A stretch of DNA of 64,000 nt from Candidatus Melainabacteria bacterium (GCA_023250155.1 JAHFBG010000001.1:435131-499130), one strand, 5' to 3'; positions 34,809 through 44,985 are shown, counted from the stretch's first letter. Notes: generated by a model not told the origin, from the letters alone. Made by a program: numbers and translations.

Positions 34809-36521
34809 TTGAAGGTTTCATTAAACAATTTATTTTCACTTTATCTGACTGGTTCATTAAGTCAAAGTAACGTTTTTGATTCAGCTTCAGAGCAGTCCAT
34901 GTCTCTTACCGATCAAGAACTTGATGACATGGAGACGAATAGAAAAGAGTATGAGGATTCAGAAGCTCAATGCATAAAATTTCAAGACTCTACCCTAAAT
35001 AGAAAAGCAAACCTAAATACAGTAAGAGGCCAATTTAGACTAGCAGGACTCGGTTCTATTGGTTCTTTCTTTTCAGGTATTGGTAGTGGCTTTGGCAGCA
35101 AGATGAACTTTCTTTCAGGTATAGCACTTGCTTGTGTATCACTTGGAGCATCAAACCTTAAAAAGATTCCTTTACTATCTACCAAGTTTTCAATCTTTGG
35201 ATTTGGGTGGAACTTGATTCGAGGCCCACTACATATTTTAGATTCAATATTTTCTCAGATTGGTGAACATGGCTCTAAATACACGCTACCAAGTATCATT
35301 GCAGGAGCTGTAAGTTTATTTAGTATAAGTAGGACACTAAAAGACAAAGACAATAAATCACTTGAACTACCTATAGACACTATAGGTGGGACTTTAGGCA
35401 GAACTGCTATTCATCATATAGACTCTATGCTGGCTAGCAAAGCATCACAAATATCTAGTGAGAATCAGTCACTGGGCTCATTTTTAGCAAGTTCTTTAAC
35501 CACACTTGGATTGCTTCTACCAGAAGATGCAAGAAAAAAACAATTGCCATGGAATACCCTTGAAGGCTTTGTTTCACAAGGCAGTTCACATTTTGTTGAC
35601 TCACTATTTTCAAATATTGGAAACTCTTTTAGCTCTATTTTTGACGATACAAAAAAAGTTTTGCTTGGAGGACTAGGGACTATTGTAGGAATGCCTATAC
35701 TAGGGGCTCTCTTAAATAAGAACGAATATAAAGTTCCATTTGGAACCATTGAAGGCAGGTTAGTTAGAGGAATTTTACATGCTCCAGAAAGTCTGGTGTT
35801 TAATCTTGGCAGAAGCATTGGCAATAGTATCTTAGGAATACCTTTATCATTAGGCTTTGCAGGGTTAACATATTTTACATGCATATCAAATAAAGGAAAA
35901 AATCTTTTTAAAAACTTTGATATTTCAAGAGATAAAGTTGGCGGACTAGTTCAAAGACTTCCATTTCATTTCTTGTATTCAATAATTTCAACTTGTGGAG
36001 TAAAGCTTAGCAAGTTTCTTCCAGCACCATTACTGTTAGCTATAGGACCAGCATTGTCCTATCAACTGGGTGAAAGATTTAAAAATGTAGACTCTAAGTT
36101 CGATGATTTAAAAGGACTTATGCTTAGAAACACTGTTCATTTATGGGAGACGACACTAGCTCGTGCTGCTTACAATACAGGACGTATGCTAACTGGTACA
36201 GAAGGTGAACACAATTCAAGTGGCTCAGTATTAGGAGATGGCAGATGGCTTTCAGATGATGGTCAGATACTGCCGACAATGGCTATTGGGAAACAATCTG
36301 AAGAAAACAATGAAAGCAATATTTTAAATACCGTGCTTGCAAGCCTAGGTGGAATTGGAGTTGGGGCAGTAGTTCATATGATTCAAAAACAATTGGCTTC
36401 GAAAAATGCTACTGAAATACCAAGTCTAAATCTAAGGTATATAAATCCAATAGACTTTACAAAAAACAATTTTCAAACAAATTTACGAGAGGAGGTGCTT
36501 AATAAAGAAGTATTTACGTAG
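34809..36521 (+). CDS. Unknown six-repeat protein downstream of a cobalamin riboswitch
   Basis: 570 residues, not recognised. I use the TTG start at 34809 because AAGGGG lies 9 bases upstream; an ATG 29 codons in (MSLTDQELDDME) is possible. The body is made of about six repeats of roughly 60 residues, beginning near residues 132, 189, 247, 312, 374 and 431. Each has a T-I-x-G-x-L-x-R/Q...H...DS/ES core, for example DTIGGTLGRTAIHHIDSM, NTLEGFVSQGSSHFVDSLF and GTIEGRLVRGILHAPESLV. Between the cores are glycine-rich hydrophobic stretches that could enter or cross a membrane. No signal peptide or enzyme motif is seen. The riboswitch suggests a link to B12, but no known B12 transporter or synthesis domain is visible. 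Confidence 0.8.
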   Translation: MKVSLNNLFSLYLTGSLSQSNVFDSASEQSMSLTDQELDDMETNRKEYEDSEAQCIKFQDSTLNRKANLNTVRGQFRLAGLGSIGSFFSGIGSGFGSKMNFLSGIALACVSLGASNLKKIPLLSTKFSIFGFGWNLIRGPLHILDSIFSQIGEHGSKYTLPSIIAGAVSLFSISRTLKDKDNKSLELPIDTIGGTLGRTAIHHIDSMLASKASQISSENQSLGSFLASSLTTLGLLLPEDARKKQLPWNTLEGFVSQGSSHFVDSLFSNIGNSFSSIFDDTKKVLLGGLGTIVGMPILGALLNKNEYKVPFGTIEGRLVRGILHAPESLVFNLGRSIGNSILGIPLSLGFAGLTYFTCISNKGKNLFKNFDISRDKVGGLVQRLPFHFLYSIISTCGVKLSKFLPAPLLLAIGPALSYQLGERFKNVDSKFDDLKGLMLRNTVHLWETTLARAAYNTGRMLTGTEGEHNSSGSVLGDGRWLSDDGQILPTMAIGKQSEENNESNILNTVLASLGGIGVGAVVHMIQKQLASKNATEIPSLNLRYINPIDFTKNNFQTNLREEVLNKEVFT

Positions 36522-36560
36522 AAATTTAGATTTAGGGATAAGTCCTGTTTTTCAATTATA

Positions 36561-36588
36561 GGATTTATCCGATTTATTCGGTAAATCC
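36561..36588. repeat. Covarying hairpin element, copy C (first hairpin only)
   Basis: GGATTTA, single T, CCGA, loop TTTAT, TCGG, TAAATCC. Same architecture as hairpin 1 of the elements at 3131 and 54703: a 6-7 bp stem, an unpaired T, a 4 bp stem and a 5-base TT(C/T)AT loop. The stem bases differ in compensating pairs. The second hairpin of the other copies is absent. An overlapping inverted repeat GGATAAGTCC (36536-36545) could pair with its left arm instead. Confidence 0.7.
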
Positions 36589-36614
36589 GATCAATCGAAA
36601 GTAGTGACCAAGAA

Positions 36615-36637
36615 AAGCTTCAGCTTGTCTGAAGCTT
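36615..36637. other. Hairpin with ACAAG loop, downstream copy (inverted)
   Basis: AAGCTTCAG, loop CTTGT, CTGAAGCTT on the plus strand: a perfect 9-bp stem. Read on the minus strand the loop is ACAAG, the same as in the hairpin at 34723-34739. It lies between the six-repeat gene and the next gene and is followed by an A-rich stretch rather than T's, so it is not a plus-strand terminator. Confidence 0.6.
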
Positions 36638-36665
36638 AATAAATAAAAAAAAGGAGATTAAAAAA

Positions 36666-37427
36666 ATGGCAGTACAATCAATCAGATATCCAAATCAATT
36701 AATTTATAGAGACCTGCCACGGCATGTCTCAACACATGTCTCAACAAAAACAAATGGTTCACGACAAAGAAGAAGTTCACAACCAATCAATAACCACTTA
36801 CAACAAACCTCGTCTAAAATAGTTTTTGAGACATCAATGCAGCGAGCACAACTAAATCAACAATATTGGGAAGAGCTTTTAAAGAGGCTTAGAAAAGGTG
36901 GCGGTGGTGGTGGAAGCAACAGCCAGTTCGATCGTATTGCTGTAAGCATGATGATGACTAATTTCTTAGCCAATAAAGCAATTCAGGCATTACTTAGAAA
37001 TTTTCTTAATGAATTTTCTGACATGAACAATCACATTCAAAATCAAGCCTTAGTATTAGATAAAAATGTAGAAACACGATTGGTCGCATTTCTACGACAA
37101 GGGCTTACATCTATTGTAAATATTTTCCTGCCTTCATTAAGTTCTATTGTTGCTAAGATAGCATCTTATAAGCCTGTTATATCTATTACACTATCCAGCC
37201 ATTTAATTGCATTTGCATTTCAATTAAACAAGTTGAAAGAAGCTCTTGAAGAGGATTTTAAAGAGAAGGTTAGAAAACTAGAAATAAAAGAAAAAATGAA
37301 ACAAATAAAAACTGCACTTACTGACTTTTTTGTAGAGTTAAAAGATGATCTTTTATGTACAGTTAATTCTATAAAATCAAAAATCCAAGATCAGTTTCGT
37401 GTAACTCTTAGTTGCATTGGTTCTTGA
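36666..37427 (+). CDS. Hypothetical protein with glycine hinge and helical C-terminus
   Basis: 253 residues, not recognised. The ATG has AAGGAG about 10 bases upstream. The N-terminal 75 residues are basic, Gln/Ser-rich and probably disordered, ending in a run of six glycines (RKGGGGGGSN). The rest is helical, with a hydrophobic stretch (GLTSIVNIFLPSLSSIVAKIASYKPVISITLSSHLIAFAFQL) and a Lys/Glu-rich coiled region (KEALEEDFKEKVRKLEIKEKMKQIK). It lies 144 bases after the six-repeat gene on the same strand and may work with it. No function can be assigned. Confidence 0.75.
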   Translation: MAVQSIRYPNQLIYRDLPRHVSTHVSTKTNGSRQRRSSQPINNHLQQTSSKIVFETSMQRAQLNQQYWEELLKRLRKGGGGGGSNSQFDRIAVSMMMTNFLANKAIQALLRNFLNEFSDMNNHIQNQALVLDKNVETRLVAFLRQGLTSIVNIFLPSLSSIVAKIASYKPVISITLSSHLIAFAFQLNKLKEALEEDFKEKVRKLEIKEKMKQIKTALTDFFVELKDDLLCTVNSIKSKIQDQFRVTLSCIGS

Positions 37428-37462
37428 TAGTCAGCATCTCAAACAAAAAAGAGCCTCTTAGA

Positions 37463-37621
37463 CTAACAATCCTTAGCACTTTTCTTATCATTTAAATCTC
37501 TTTTGTCTTCTTGACTGGGAATTAAATCTTTTTTAGCTTCCTGAATAGGAGTCGGAACTTTCCGTTTTTGTTCTTCTATTATTAAACTTGGTAAAGCTAT
37601 AGCTATTGGTATTATTATCAA
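37463..37621 (-). CDS. Small hydrophobic-then-charged protein
   Basis: A 52-residue protein starting with TTG at 37621; AAAGGAG lies 8 bases upstream, a much better site than any for the longer in-frame reading from 37690. The N-terminus is hydrophobic (MIIIPIAIALPSLII) and the rest is charged (EEQKRKVPTPIQEAKKDL...KSAKDC), as in a small membrane-anchored protein. No homologue is recognised. It is convergent with the gene at 36666-37427. Confidence 0.55.
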   Translation of the reverse strand: MIIIPIAIALPSLIIEEQKRKVPTPIQEAKKDLIPSQEDKRDLNDKKSAKDC

Positions 37622-37774
37622 TTGTATTTCTCCTTTACAAACATCTTGACAGATAGGAGTATTGTACTTTAGGAGTTTTATTGTATACATGAATTGTTTT
37701 TATAAATTAAGAAAAGATTTTCTTACAATATATATTTAATATGTTTAAAAAATATTTATATGGTGTATATAAAT

Positions 37775-37801
37775 AAGGCAGCTTTTTATAAAAACTGCCT
37801 T
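37775..37801. terminator. Hairpin AAGGCAG/CTGCCTT
   Basis: A 7-bp GC-containing stem with an inner T-run/A-run that can also pair (TTTTT...AAAAA). No T-tract follows on either strand, so termination is only possible; it lies in a gene-free stretch. Confidence 0.35.
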
Positions 37802-37802
37802 G

Positions 37803-37857
37803 TTGCTACTCACTCAAAGCTTGGAAGTAAACTTACCAAGCTTTGAGTGAGTAGCAA
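37803..37857. repeat. 22-bp perfect inverted repeat
   Basis: TTGCTACTCACTCAAAGCTT plus GG at 37803-37824 is perfectly complementary to 37836-37857, with an 11-base loop between them. No T-run follows in either direction. It lies in a gene-free stretch next to the terminator of the 20-residue ORF. A perfect stem this long in AT-rich DNA could be a transcript barrier, a protein-binding site or the trace of a small insertion. Confidence 0.75.
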
Positions 37858-37859
37858 TA

Positions 37860-37891
37860 AAAAACCCGCCATACCTTGTACGTATGCCGGG
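37860..37891 (-). terminator. Rho-independent terminator of the micro-ORF transcript
   Basis: Read on the minus strand: CCCGGCATAC, loop, GTATGGCGGG, then TTTTTTATT. The stem is GC-rich (with two internal mismatched positions) and the T-run is on the correct side for a minus-strand transcript. The only minus-strand coding sequence directly upstream is the 20-residue ORF at 37932-37994. Confidence 0.75.
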
Positions 37892-37931
37892 CCTCCATTA
37901 TAAATAAATCAGTTCAAGGAACTAAAATTAT

Positions 37932-37994
37932 TTACTTAGTTGGTGTTGGTTTTGGAGCTGGAAATGGACTTGGTAGTCCTGCTGGTCTAATCAT
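37932..37994 (-). CDS. 20-residue proline-rich micropeptide ORF
   Basis: MIRPAGLPSPFPAPKPTPTK followed by TAA. The ATG is preceded by GAAGGAGGAGAACA, one of the best ribosome sites in the window, and the ORF is followed by its own terminator at 37860-37891. Just upstream of the ribosome site a small hairpin (CTAATC/GATTAG) can form. The combination of strong initiation signal, short ORF and dedicated terminator suggests a translated small peptide, not a leader of the distant genes. Function is unknown; seven of twenty residues are proline. Confidence 0.55.
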   Translation of the reverse strand: MIRPAGLPSPFPAPKPTPTK

Positions 37995-38135
37995 TGTTCT
38001 CCTCCTTCTGCCTAATCTTTCCAGATTAGACAAGAAATAAAGTTATCACATTACATATTGATCAGCAATAGTAAATAATATCTAAAGTTTATATAGCGTA
38101 TAAAAAATATATATAGTTTTACAAAACGATTACAG

Positions 38136-38723
38136 TTATAGAAAAAACTTTCTGCCTTCAATTAAAACAGGAATTCCTCTTACAATACAAAAAAAAGTCA
38201 TTACATAAATTAGTACTACTTCAAGATCTACTAAGTGAAATGAAGAAGACTGAACTAAAAACATAAATGAAAATGCAATTGCTTTAATTCCACCATATGC
38301 TGCTCTCATAAAACGTGAACTTGTTAAAAAATACCCAATTTTACTTTTCATCATGGATTTTTCACCAAAAGCAGTTTCACCTTCTTTGACTGCAAATCCC
38401 CTTATTCCATCCACTAAAATTCCACGTACTAAAAACACAATTAAAACCCAAAATGGAATCCATCTTAAAATACTAAACAGTGAAAGATAAATCAATTCTA
38501 TAATTCGATCACAAGCTATATCAAAAAAAGCACCAAAATCAGAGCTAGACTTTTGTGCTCTTGCTACAATTCCATCTACTCCATCTAAAACAATAACTAC
38601 AATTGTTAGCCAAAAAGCAAGTTTTAAAATTTGCGTGTCATAAGGAGTATTTAAAACATAGATGGCAATTGCTATTGCCAATAAAGTACGAAATATTGAT
38701 ATAAGATTTGGTAGTTGTTTCAT
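38136..38723 (-). CDS. CDP-alcohol phosphatidyltransferase family protein
   Basis: 195 residues with about five membrane helices. The family signature D-G-x2-A-R-x8-G-x3-D-x3-D is complete in DGIVARAQKSSSDFGAFFDIACD, the site that binds the CDP-linked lipid and metal. It transfers a phosphatidyl group to an alcohol in phospholipid synthesis; it could be PgsA-like or another class, since the acceptor is not fixed by this motif. It overlaps the chorismate mutase gene by 4 bases, so the two are translationally coupled. Confidence 0.9.
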   Translation of the reverse strand: MKQLPNLISIFRTLLAIAIAIYVLNTPYDTQILKLAFWLTIVVIVLDGVDGIVARAQKSSSDFGAFFDIACDRIIELIYLSLFSILRWIPFWVLIVFLVRGILVDGIRGFAVKEGETAFGEKSMMKSKIGYFLTSSRFMRAAYGGIKAIAFSFMFLVQSSSFHLVDLEVVLIYVMTFFCIVRGIPVLIEGRKFFL

Positions 38724-39094
38724 ATTTCATAATTTAAGTCAGGGCGCAGATTAGTAGCACCTTCTAGGTAGATATGTTTGACCTCATCTTTACTTAAGCT
38801 TGTATAAGTCTGTACCATTGTTCTAATACACATAGGTAAGCCATTCTTAACCTTCATTTCCTGAATGCATAACATTGGTATTGTATCTAGTTTAAACTCT
38901 TCTCTTGCAATCGTGGCGGGGTTTATAACATTTAAATCATCTGTTGCTGTGAAGATTATATTTATTATTTGTACTTCATTTATATTATTAGCTTTGAAAA
39001 TTTGATTAAGAAGTTCCTTTGTAGCATTCTTAATCTCTACAATGCTATTCTCTTTAACTGTTATTGCACCACGAATACTAACAACTCTTTCCAT
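38720..39094 (-). CDS. aroH: Chorismate mutase, AroH type
   Basis: 124 residues of the Bacillus-type (trimeric, non-AroQ) chorismate mutase, converting chorismate to prephenate for Phe/Tyr synthesis. Visible marks: VSIRGAITV with the active-site Arg, NIIFTATDDLN, PATIARE, PMLCIQEMKVKNGLPMCIRTMVQ with the second Arg, and the terminal HIYLEGATNLRPDL. Length is normal. Chorismate is also the substrate of MqnA encoded later in this window. The stop overlaps the next start by 4 bases. Confidence 0.93.
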   Translation of the reverse strand: MERVVSIRGAITVKENSIVEIKNATKELLNQIFKANNINEVQIINIIFTATDDLNVINPATIAREEFKLDTIPMLCIQEMKVKNGLPMCIRTMVQTYTSLSKDEVKHIYLEGATNLRPDLNYEI

Positions 39095-39184
39095 AGGTTT
39101 TCTATTATATCTGTCGCACTACAGAACGTCTTAGCAATTTTCAGGGTTTGTTTTATGTGATATTGTTATTATCGACAATTTTAG

Positions 39185-40865
<1,681 letters not shown>

Positions 40866-41372
40866 TTAAATCTTATAACCTAATATATAACACTATATAT
40901 GACACTCTACTTTTAAAATCTTTGGCTATATACCTCCCTTAAAGGAACCAATTGTACATACACCCGTCAACACTATATATAGTAGATAGACAAATCGATA
41001 AATGTATGAAATTATTACAAGTCTTAAAACAAAGTAGCCTATTCACCATAATAAAAGGTAATGGCTGGCTTTTAGTACAAAAATTAGACATTTGTCCCTA
41101 TGTACTATCTTATGCTTGGCCTCACAAAGGCACTATTGATAAGGATTTCAAGTGTTTGTAAATAAAAAAAACAAACGTAAAAGAAAGATAACAAACTAAT
41201 GACAAATTTAGATTTTAAGGTAACATATATCTTTACCACCTTTTATTTAAGAATATAGGTATGACGATTATCTGAATAAATCCTTTCTCATTTGATGACA
41301 CTAAATGTGGAGGTAAGAAAAACAATAGAGCATGGAGTTAAAAGTTAAATTATAATCATGGAGGCAATAGAA
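40866..41372. other. Gene-poor spacer upstream of nrdJ
   Basis: About 500 bases between divergent genes. The only reading of note is a plus-strand ORF at 40952-41161 (69 residues, or 55 from an internal ATG); it has no ribosome site, no recognisable similarity and poor codon pattern, so I do not call it. GGAGGT at about 41310 is followed by no suitable start. The GGAGG close to 41360 serves nrdJ. No hairpin or riboswitch could be identified here, although nrdJ is B12-dependent. Confidence 0.5.
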
Positions 41373-44300
41373 ATGGCAGTTACAATGACATCGCATCAAT
41401 CAGAACAAATTCAAAAAAGCAATACTTTAACAAAAGAAAGAGCTAAGGAAGTCTTAGCAATTGATTTTGGACCCAACTTCCCAGAAAGTGTTCATGATGT
41501 GGTCAGAAAACTCTATAGCAAAAGAAATGAAAAAGGTGAAGCTATTGAAACATTAACCCAGACCTGGAGACGGGTTACTATCTCTATTGCAATAGCTCGA
41601 TTAAAATATGCTTTAAAACCACATGAAATTATTCAACTCACTCTTGAAAGAGCACTTGACCATGAAGTAGTCTTCAGAGCAGCGGCTAAGTATTATCAAG
41701 CAATGGGTGAAAGAAAAATGTTTGCTAATACTCCAGCAAATATAAATGCTAATCCCGAAGTATCACTTCATGTTTTACAGTATGAAGCTCATGGTGAAAT
41801 CTTAAACTGGGGTACTCATAAAATCTGGATGTCAGAACACGATCTTAGATTGAAGTATGAAAAACTACCAAAAGCTGAAAAAGAAAAAATTAAAAAATGG
41901 CTATCTGATATAAAGAACACCACTCCAAACAATGTATATGGCCAACAACAAAAATTATTTTATCCAAATGTAATTGAATCAAATAAACATGAGCTTGCAA
42001 TGGGCTACTATGCAACACGTATAAAAAGACGTGGTGGACTTGCTGCTTGTGGTGTTACAAATGCAGGTGATAGTTTAGAAGATATTGAAAAAGCAGCTTC
42101 AGAAATTATGGATGCTACTAAAGGTTCAATGGGTATGGGAATAAACACAAGCTCATTGCGTCCATGGCAAACCCCAAACAGTGATGGGAGTACAGCTTCT
42201 GGTCCAGATCGATTTGTAGAAAAATTGTTCTGCCCAGCTGGACAGTCTATCGCTCAAGGTGGCCGTCGTGGTGGTGCTTTTATAGAACTAAGAGATAGTG
42301 ATCATCCTGATATAACCTTGTTCATTCACAAAAAACAATTACCAAAAGATCCTACTCTTCCAGATATTTATGACAAGATAGATGCAGTTACTCCCAAAAT
42401 AGATGCAAATGAATATTCTGATCCTAAAGAATATGAAATAGCTATAAATCAAAGAGAGCTTGGCATAATGCAAACAGCATTAGATCAGTTTAGTAAAGCT
42501 TCTTTTGAATATTATTCAAAACAACAATATCTAAAAAACTACAATATCTCTGTCCGTGCAGTTCATGGATTCATGCAAAATGTAGAAAATAGAGAATGGT
42601 ATCCTGCTTACTTTGCAAACTCTACATGGAAAGGAAACTTATTTGATTTTACAAAGCCAGTAATGGATGCACATGGAAATCAAAAAGTAAATCCCTTAAA
42701 TAAAGAACCTCTTTTTGAACTTTATTCAGTTAGTGTAGATGAGTTTCCTGATGCTGAAGAGTCAGCCACAAAACAAGGACTCACAGTATTAAAGTCTGAT
42801 GATGGAAAACTTCTACAAGTTAAAAAAGATGGTGCATTTTGTTTTTACTCTCCTGATATTTTTAAAAGAATTTGTATTGGGATGGTAAATGGTGGTGAGC
42901 CTGGAATACAGTTTGGAGACCTTGTTGAAGCATCTAATGCAAACAATCATGTCTATGAACTTCATACCTGCAATCCTTGTGGAGAACAAAATCTACCAGC
43001 ACAAACTGGAAAAGATGGTCTTGAGTACAGAGGAATCTGCAATCTTACTACACTTCACTGTGCACATAGTGATTATTGGGATGAAAGAGGAAACTTCTTA
43101 TGGGAAAAAATGGAAGAAGTTGCTGAGCTTTCTACAGAGTTTATGGATGATGTTACTACCGTAAGCCATTTTCCTATCCTTGCACAAAACTCTACTGCAC
43201 GTAGAGAAAGGCGAAATGGTGGGGGATTTGCTGGTGTTGCAGAGTTCATTGCAAAACAAGGACTTGAATTTGGTTCTGAAGAGGCAAATAGAGTAGTTAA
43301 AAAACTATACGATCATCTTGCTAAAGCTTGTATTAGATCAAGTCAGCAATTAGCAGAGGAAAGAGGAGTCTATGAGATCTGGGCAGGTAGTTCTTTTGCA
43401 CAAAAAGGACTAAGAGTAAGAAATTGTTGCATGATAAACCAACAACCCACAGGTACTATGGCACAGCTATGTGGGACATCATGGGGACCAGAACCATTCA
43501 ATGGAATAGTTTTCTCAAGAAAAGTACGGGATGCATGGGTGAACTTTACTGCTCCTGGATTTGAAGATGCTATGAAAAGATATGGTGCATGGCCTAAAAC
43601 TGAACAAGAAGTTCAGGAGCTTTGTGACAAAATTAGAAAAAATGGAAAAAGAGTTACTGGCTTAAGTGAAGTGCCTGAGCAGGTTCAAAAACTTTTTAAA
43701 ATTAATACAGAAATTGATCCTCATGCATATATTAAGCATCTTGCAAGTATTCAAGATGGTGTTGGTGGGTATCCAGAATGTTTTAATGCTTTGTCTAACA
43801 CCTGCATGATTAAAGGAGATTTACCATGGGAATATGCATGGGAATCAACTATGATGGGATATAAGCTTGGTGTTAAGTCAATTACTTTCTATCCTGATGG
43901 AACAAGACTTAGTCAGCCTGTAGAAAGACAAGAAAAGAAAATACAAGAAATTCAAAAACTAAGCAAGTTCTTACCAACTGGCAATGAAATGAAAGTAGTT
44001 TCTTCAAGTACTACACCACAAGAAGAGCTGAAGCAAAAACTACAATCAGACAAAAAAGTAAGAATGAGACCAAAGCGCCTTTATGGATTTAATGAAGAAG
44101 TCTTAACTCCAGAAGGACCAGTACATGTACATGTTTATTTTGATGAACATGGACCACGTCAGGTATTTGCACATCTAATGCGTGGTGGTGGTGTAGCATC
44201 TGGAATGATTGAAGCTATATGTAGAATGGCTACAAAAGCACTGAAGTGGGGTTGTCCACCAGAAGATGTAGCAAATGGACTATTAAACATTCAAGGTGGC

Positions 44301-44681
44301 CAAAAAATCATTGGTATTGAAGCTAGCTCCATACCTGATGCTATTGGAAAAGTCTTAAAAGACGCTTGCAAAGGGCAATATCAAATGTCTTTGTTTAATG
44401 AGATTGCAAATGATAATGAAACCGATGAAGTTACTTCTATACAATCCAAACAAGAAGAAACTCCTATTCAAACCACACTTCAAAAAAAACATGAAATAAA
44501 ATTTGAAGAAAAGATTCATCTCTTAGATGATTCTGTAAGAAAAAGAATGGATTGGATAGCACAAGGACATGAAACACAATGTCCATGCTGTCATTCAGAG
44601 TTTACAGCAGATTCATTTGGAAATCCTGCCTGCAAAAGCGGACCAGCATGCTTGAGTTGTGGGTGGAGTCATTGTGGGTAG
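41373..44681 (+). CDS. nrdJ: Adenosylcobalamin-dependent ribonucleotide reductase (class II)
   Basis: Reduces ribonucleotides to deoxyribonucleotides using adenosylcobalamin to make the thiyl radical. I choose the ATG at 41373, with GGAGG nine bases upstream; an ATG five codons earlier is possible. 1102 residues. Marks: GGRRGGAFIELRDSDHPD, the active-site loop ELHTCNPCGEQNLPAQTG with the radical Cys and the conserved Glu, QQPTGTMAQLCGTSWGPEP, a TSCPD-type domain near residues 905-1000, and a C-terminal Cys cluster (CPCCHSEF...CKSGPACLSCGWSHCG) that may bind zinc or pass electrons. It is oxygen-independent, so suits varied oxygen levels. Confidence 0.97.
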   Translation: MAVTMTSHQSEQIQKSNTLTKERAKEVLAIDFGPNFPESVHDVVRKLYSKRNEKGEAIETLTQTWRRVTISIAIARLKYALKPHEIIQLTLERALDHEVVFRAAAKYYQAMGERKMFANTPANINANPEVSLHVLQYEAHGEILNWGTHKIWMSEHDLRLKYEKLPKAEKEKIKKWLSDIKNTTPNNVYGQQQKLFYPNVIESNKHELAMGYYATRIKRRGGLAACGVTNAGDSLEDIEKAASEIMDATKGSMGMGINTSSLRPWQTPNSDGSTASGPDRFVEKLFCPAGQSIAQGGRRGGAFIELRDSDHPDITLFIHKKQLPKDPTLPDIYDKIDAVTPKIDANEYSDPKEYEIAINQRELGIMQTALDQFSKASFEYYSKQQYLKNYNISVRAVHGFMQNVENREWYPAYFANSTWKGNLFDFTKPVMDAHGNQKVNPLNKEPLFELYSVSVDEFPDAEESATKQGLTVLKSDDGKLLQVKKDGAFCFYSPDIFKRICIGMVNGGEPGIQFGDLVEASNANNHVYELHTCNPCGEQNLPAQTGKDGLEYRGICNLTTLHCAHSDYWDERGNFLWEKMEEVAELSTEFMDDVTTVSHFPILAQNSTARRERRNGGGFAGVAEFIAKQGLEFGSEEANRVVKKLYDHLAKACIRSSQQLAEERGVYEIWAGSSFAQKGLRVRNCCMINQQPTGTMAQLCGTSWGPEPFNGIVFSRKVRDAWVNFTAPGFEDAMKRYGAWPKTEQEVQELCDKIRKNGKRVTGLSEVPEQVQKLFKINTEIDPHAYIKHLASIQDGVGGYPECFNALSNTCMIKGDLPWEYAWESTMMGYKLGVKSITFYPDGTRLSQPVERQEKKIQEIQKLSKFLPTGNEMKVVSSSTTPQEELKQKLQSDKKVRMRPKRLYGFNEEVLTPEGPVHVHVYFDEHGPRQVFAHLMRGGGVASGMIEAICRMATKALKWGCPPEDVANGLLNIQGGQKIIGIEASSIPDAIGKVLKDACKGQYQMSLFNEIANDNETDEVTSIQSKQEETPIQTTLQKKHEIKFEEKIHLLDDSVRKRMDWIAQGHETQCPCCHSEFTADSFGNPACKSGPACLSCGWSHCG

Positions 44682-44863
44682 GAATCAGTAGATTTCTTTT
44701 ATAATATTCAAACCTTTTAGATAATTACAGTCATCTGTTATCAGAAATACCGATTCTGTTTTCAGGCTATTTTTGGAAATAGGGTTTCTATTTTTAGATT
44801 TTTTAAAGCTACTTCCAAGAATCCTTAAAATCCCTGGTTGATAAACTAGGATGGTTTAGGGTC

Positions 44864-44985
44864 TAGTTGGAGTCATTGTGGGTGATTAAAAACCTGTAAC
44901 TGTGGGTTGCATTATTATTGATTTGTAAATAAAGAATGAATTGAAACTCAGGGGCATGAAACACAAAGTCCTTGCTGTAGTTTAG
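44864..44985 (+). pseudogene. Degenerate duplicated remnants of the nrdJ 3' end
   Basis: 44864-44885 repeats the last codons of nrdJ (GTTGGAGTCATTGTGGGT, encoding the WSHCG end). 44933-44985 repeats an earlier part: AGAATGAATTG...GGGCATGAAACACAAAGTCC parallels nrdJ at 44546-44598, encoding RMDWIAQGHETQCPCC. Neither is in an open frame. The order (end, then earlier part) fits a decayed tandem duplication. The rest of the 44682-44999 gap holds nothing recognised. Confidence 0.65.

Noticed and set aside
40952..41161. Plus-strand open frame of 69 codons upstream of nrdJ
   Set aside because: Starts with TTG, lacks a ribosome site and shows no recognisable feature. A short gene from an internal ATG cannot be excluded but is not supported.
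40866..41372. Expected cobalamin riboswitch upstream of the B12-dependent nrdJ
   Set aside because: The conserved core motifs are absent here; the only aptamer in the window is at 34574-34678.
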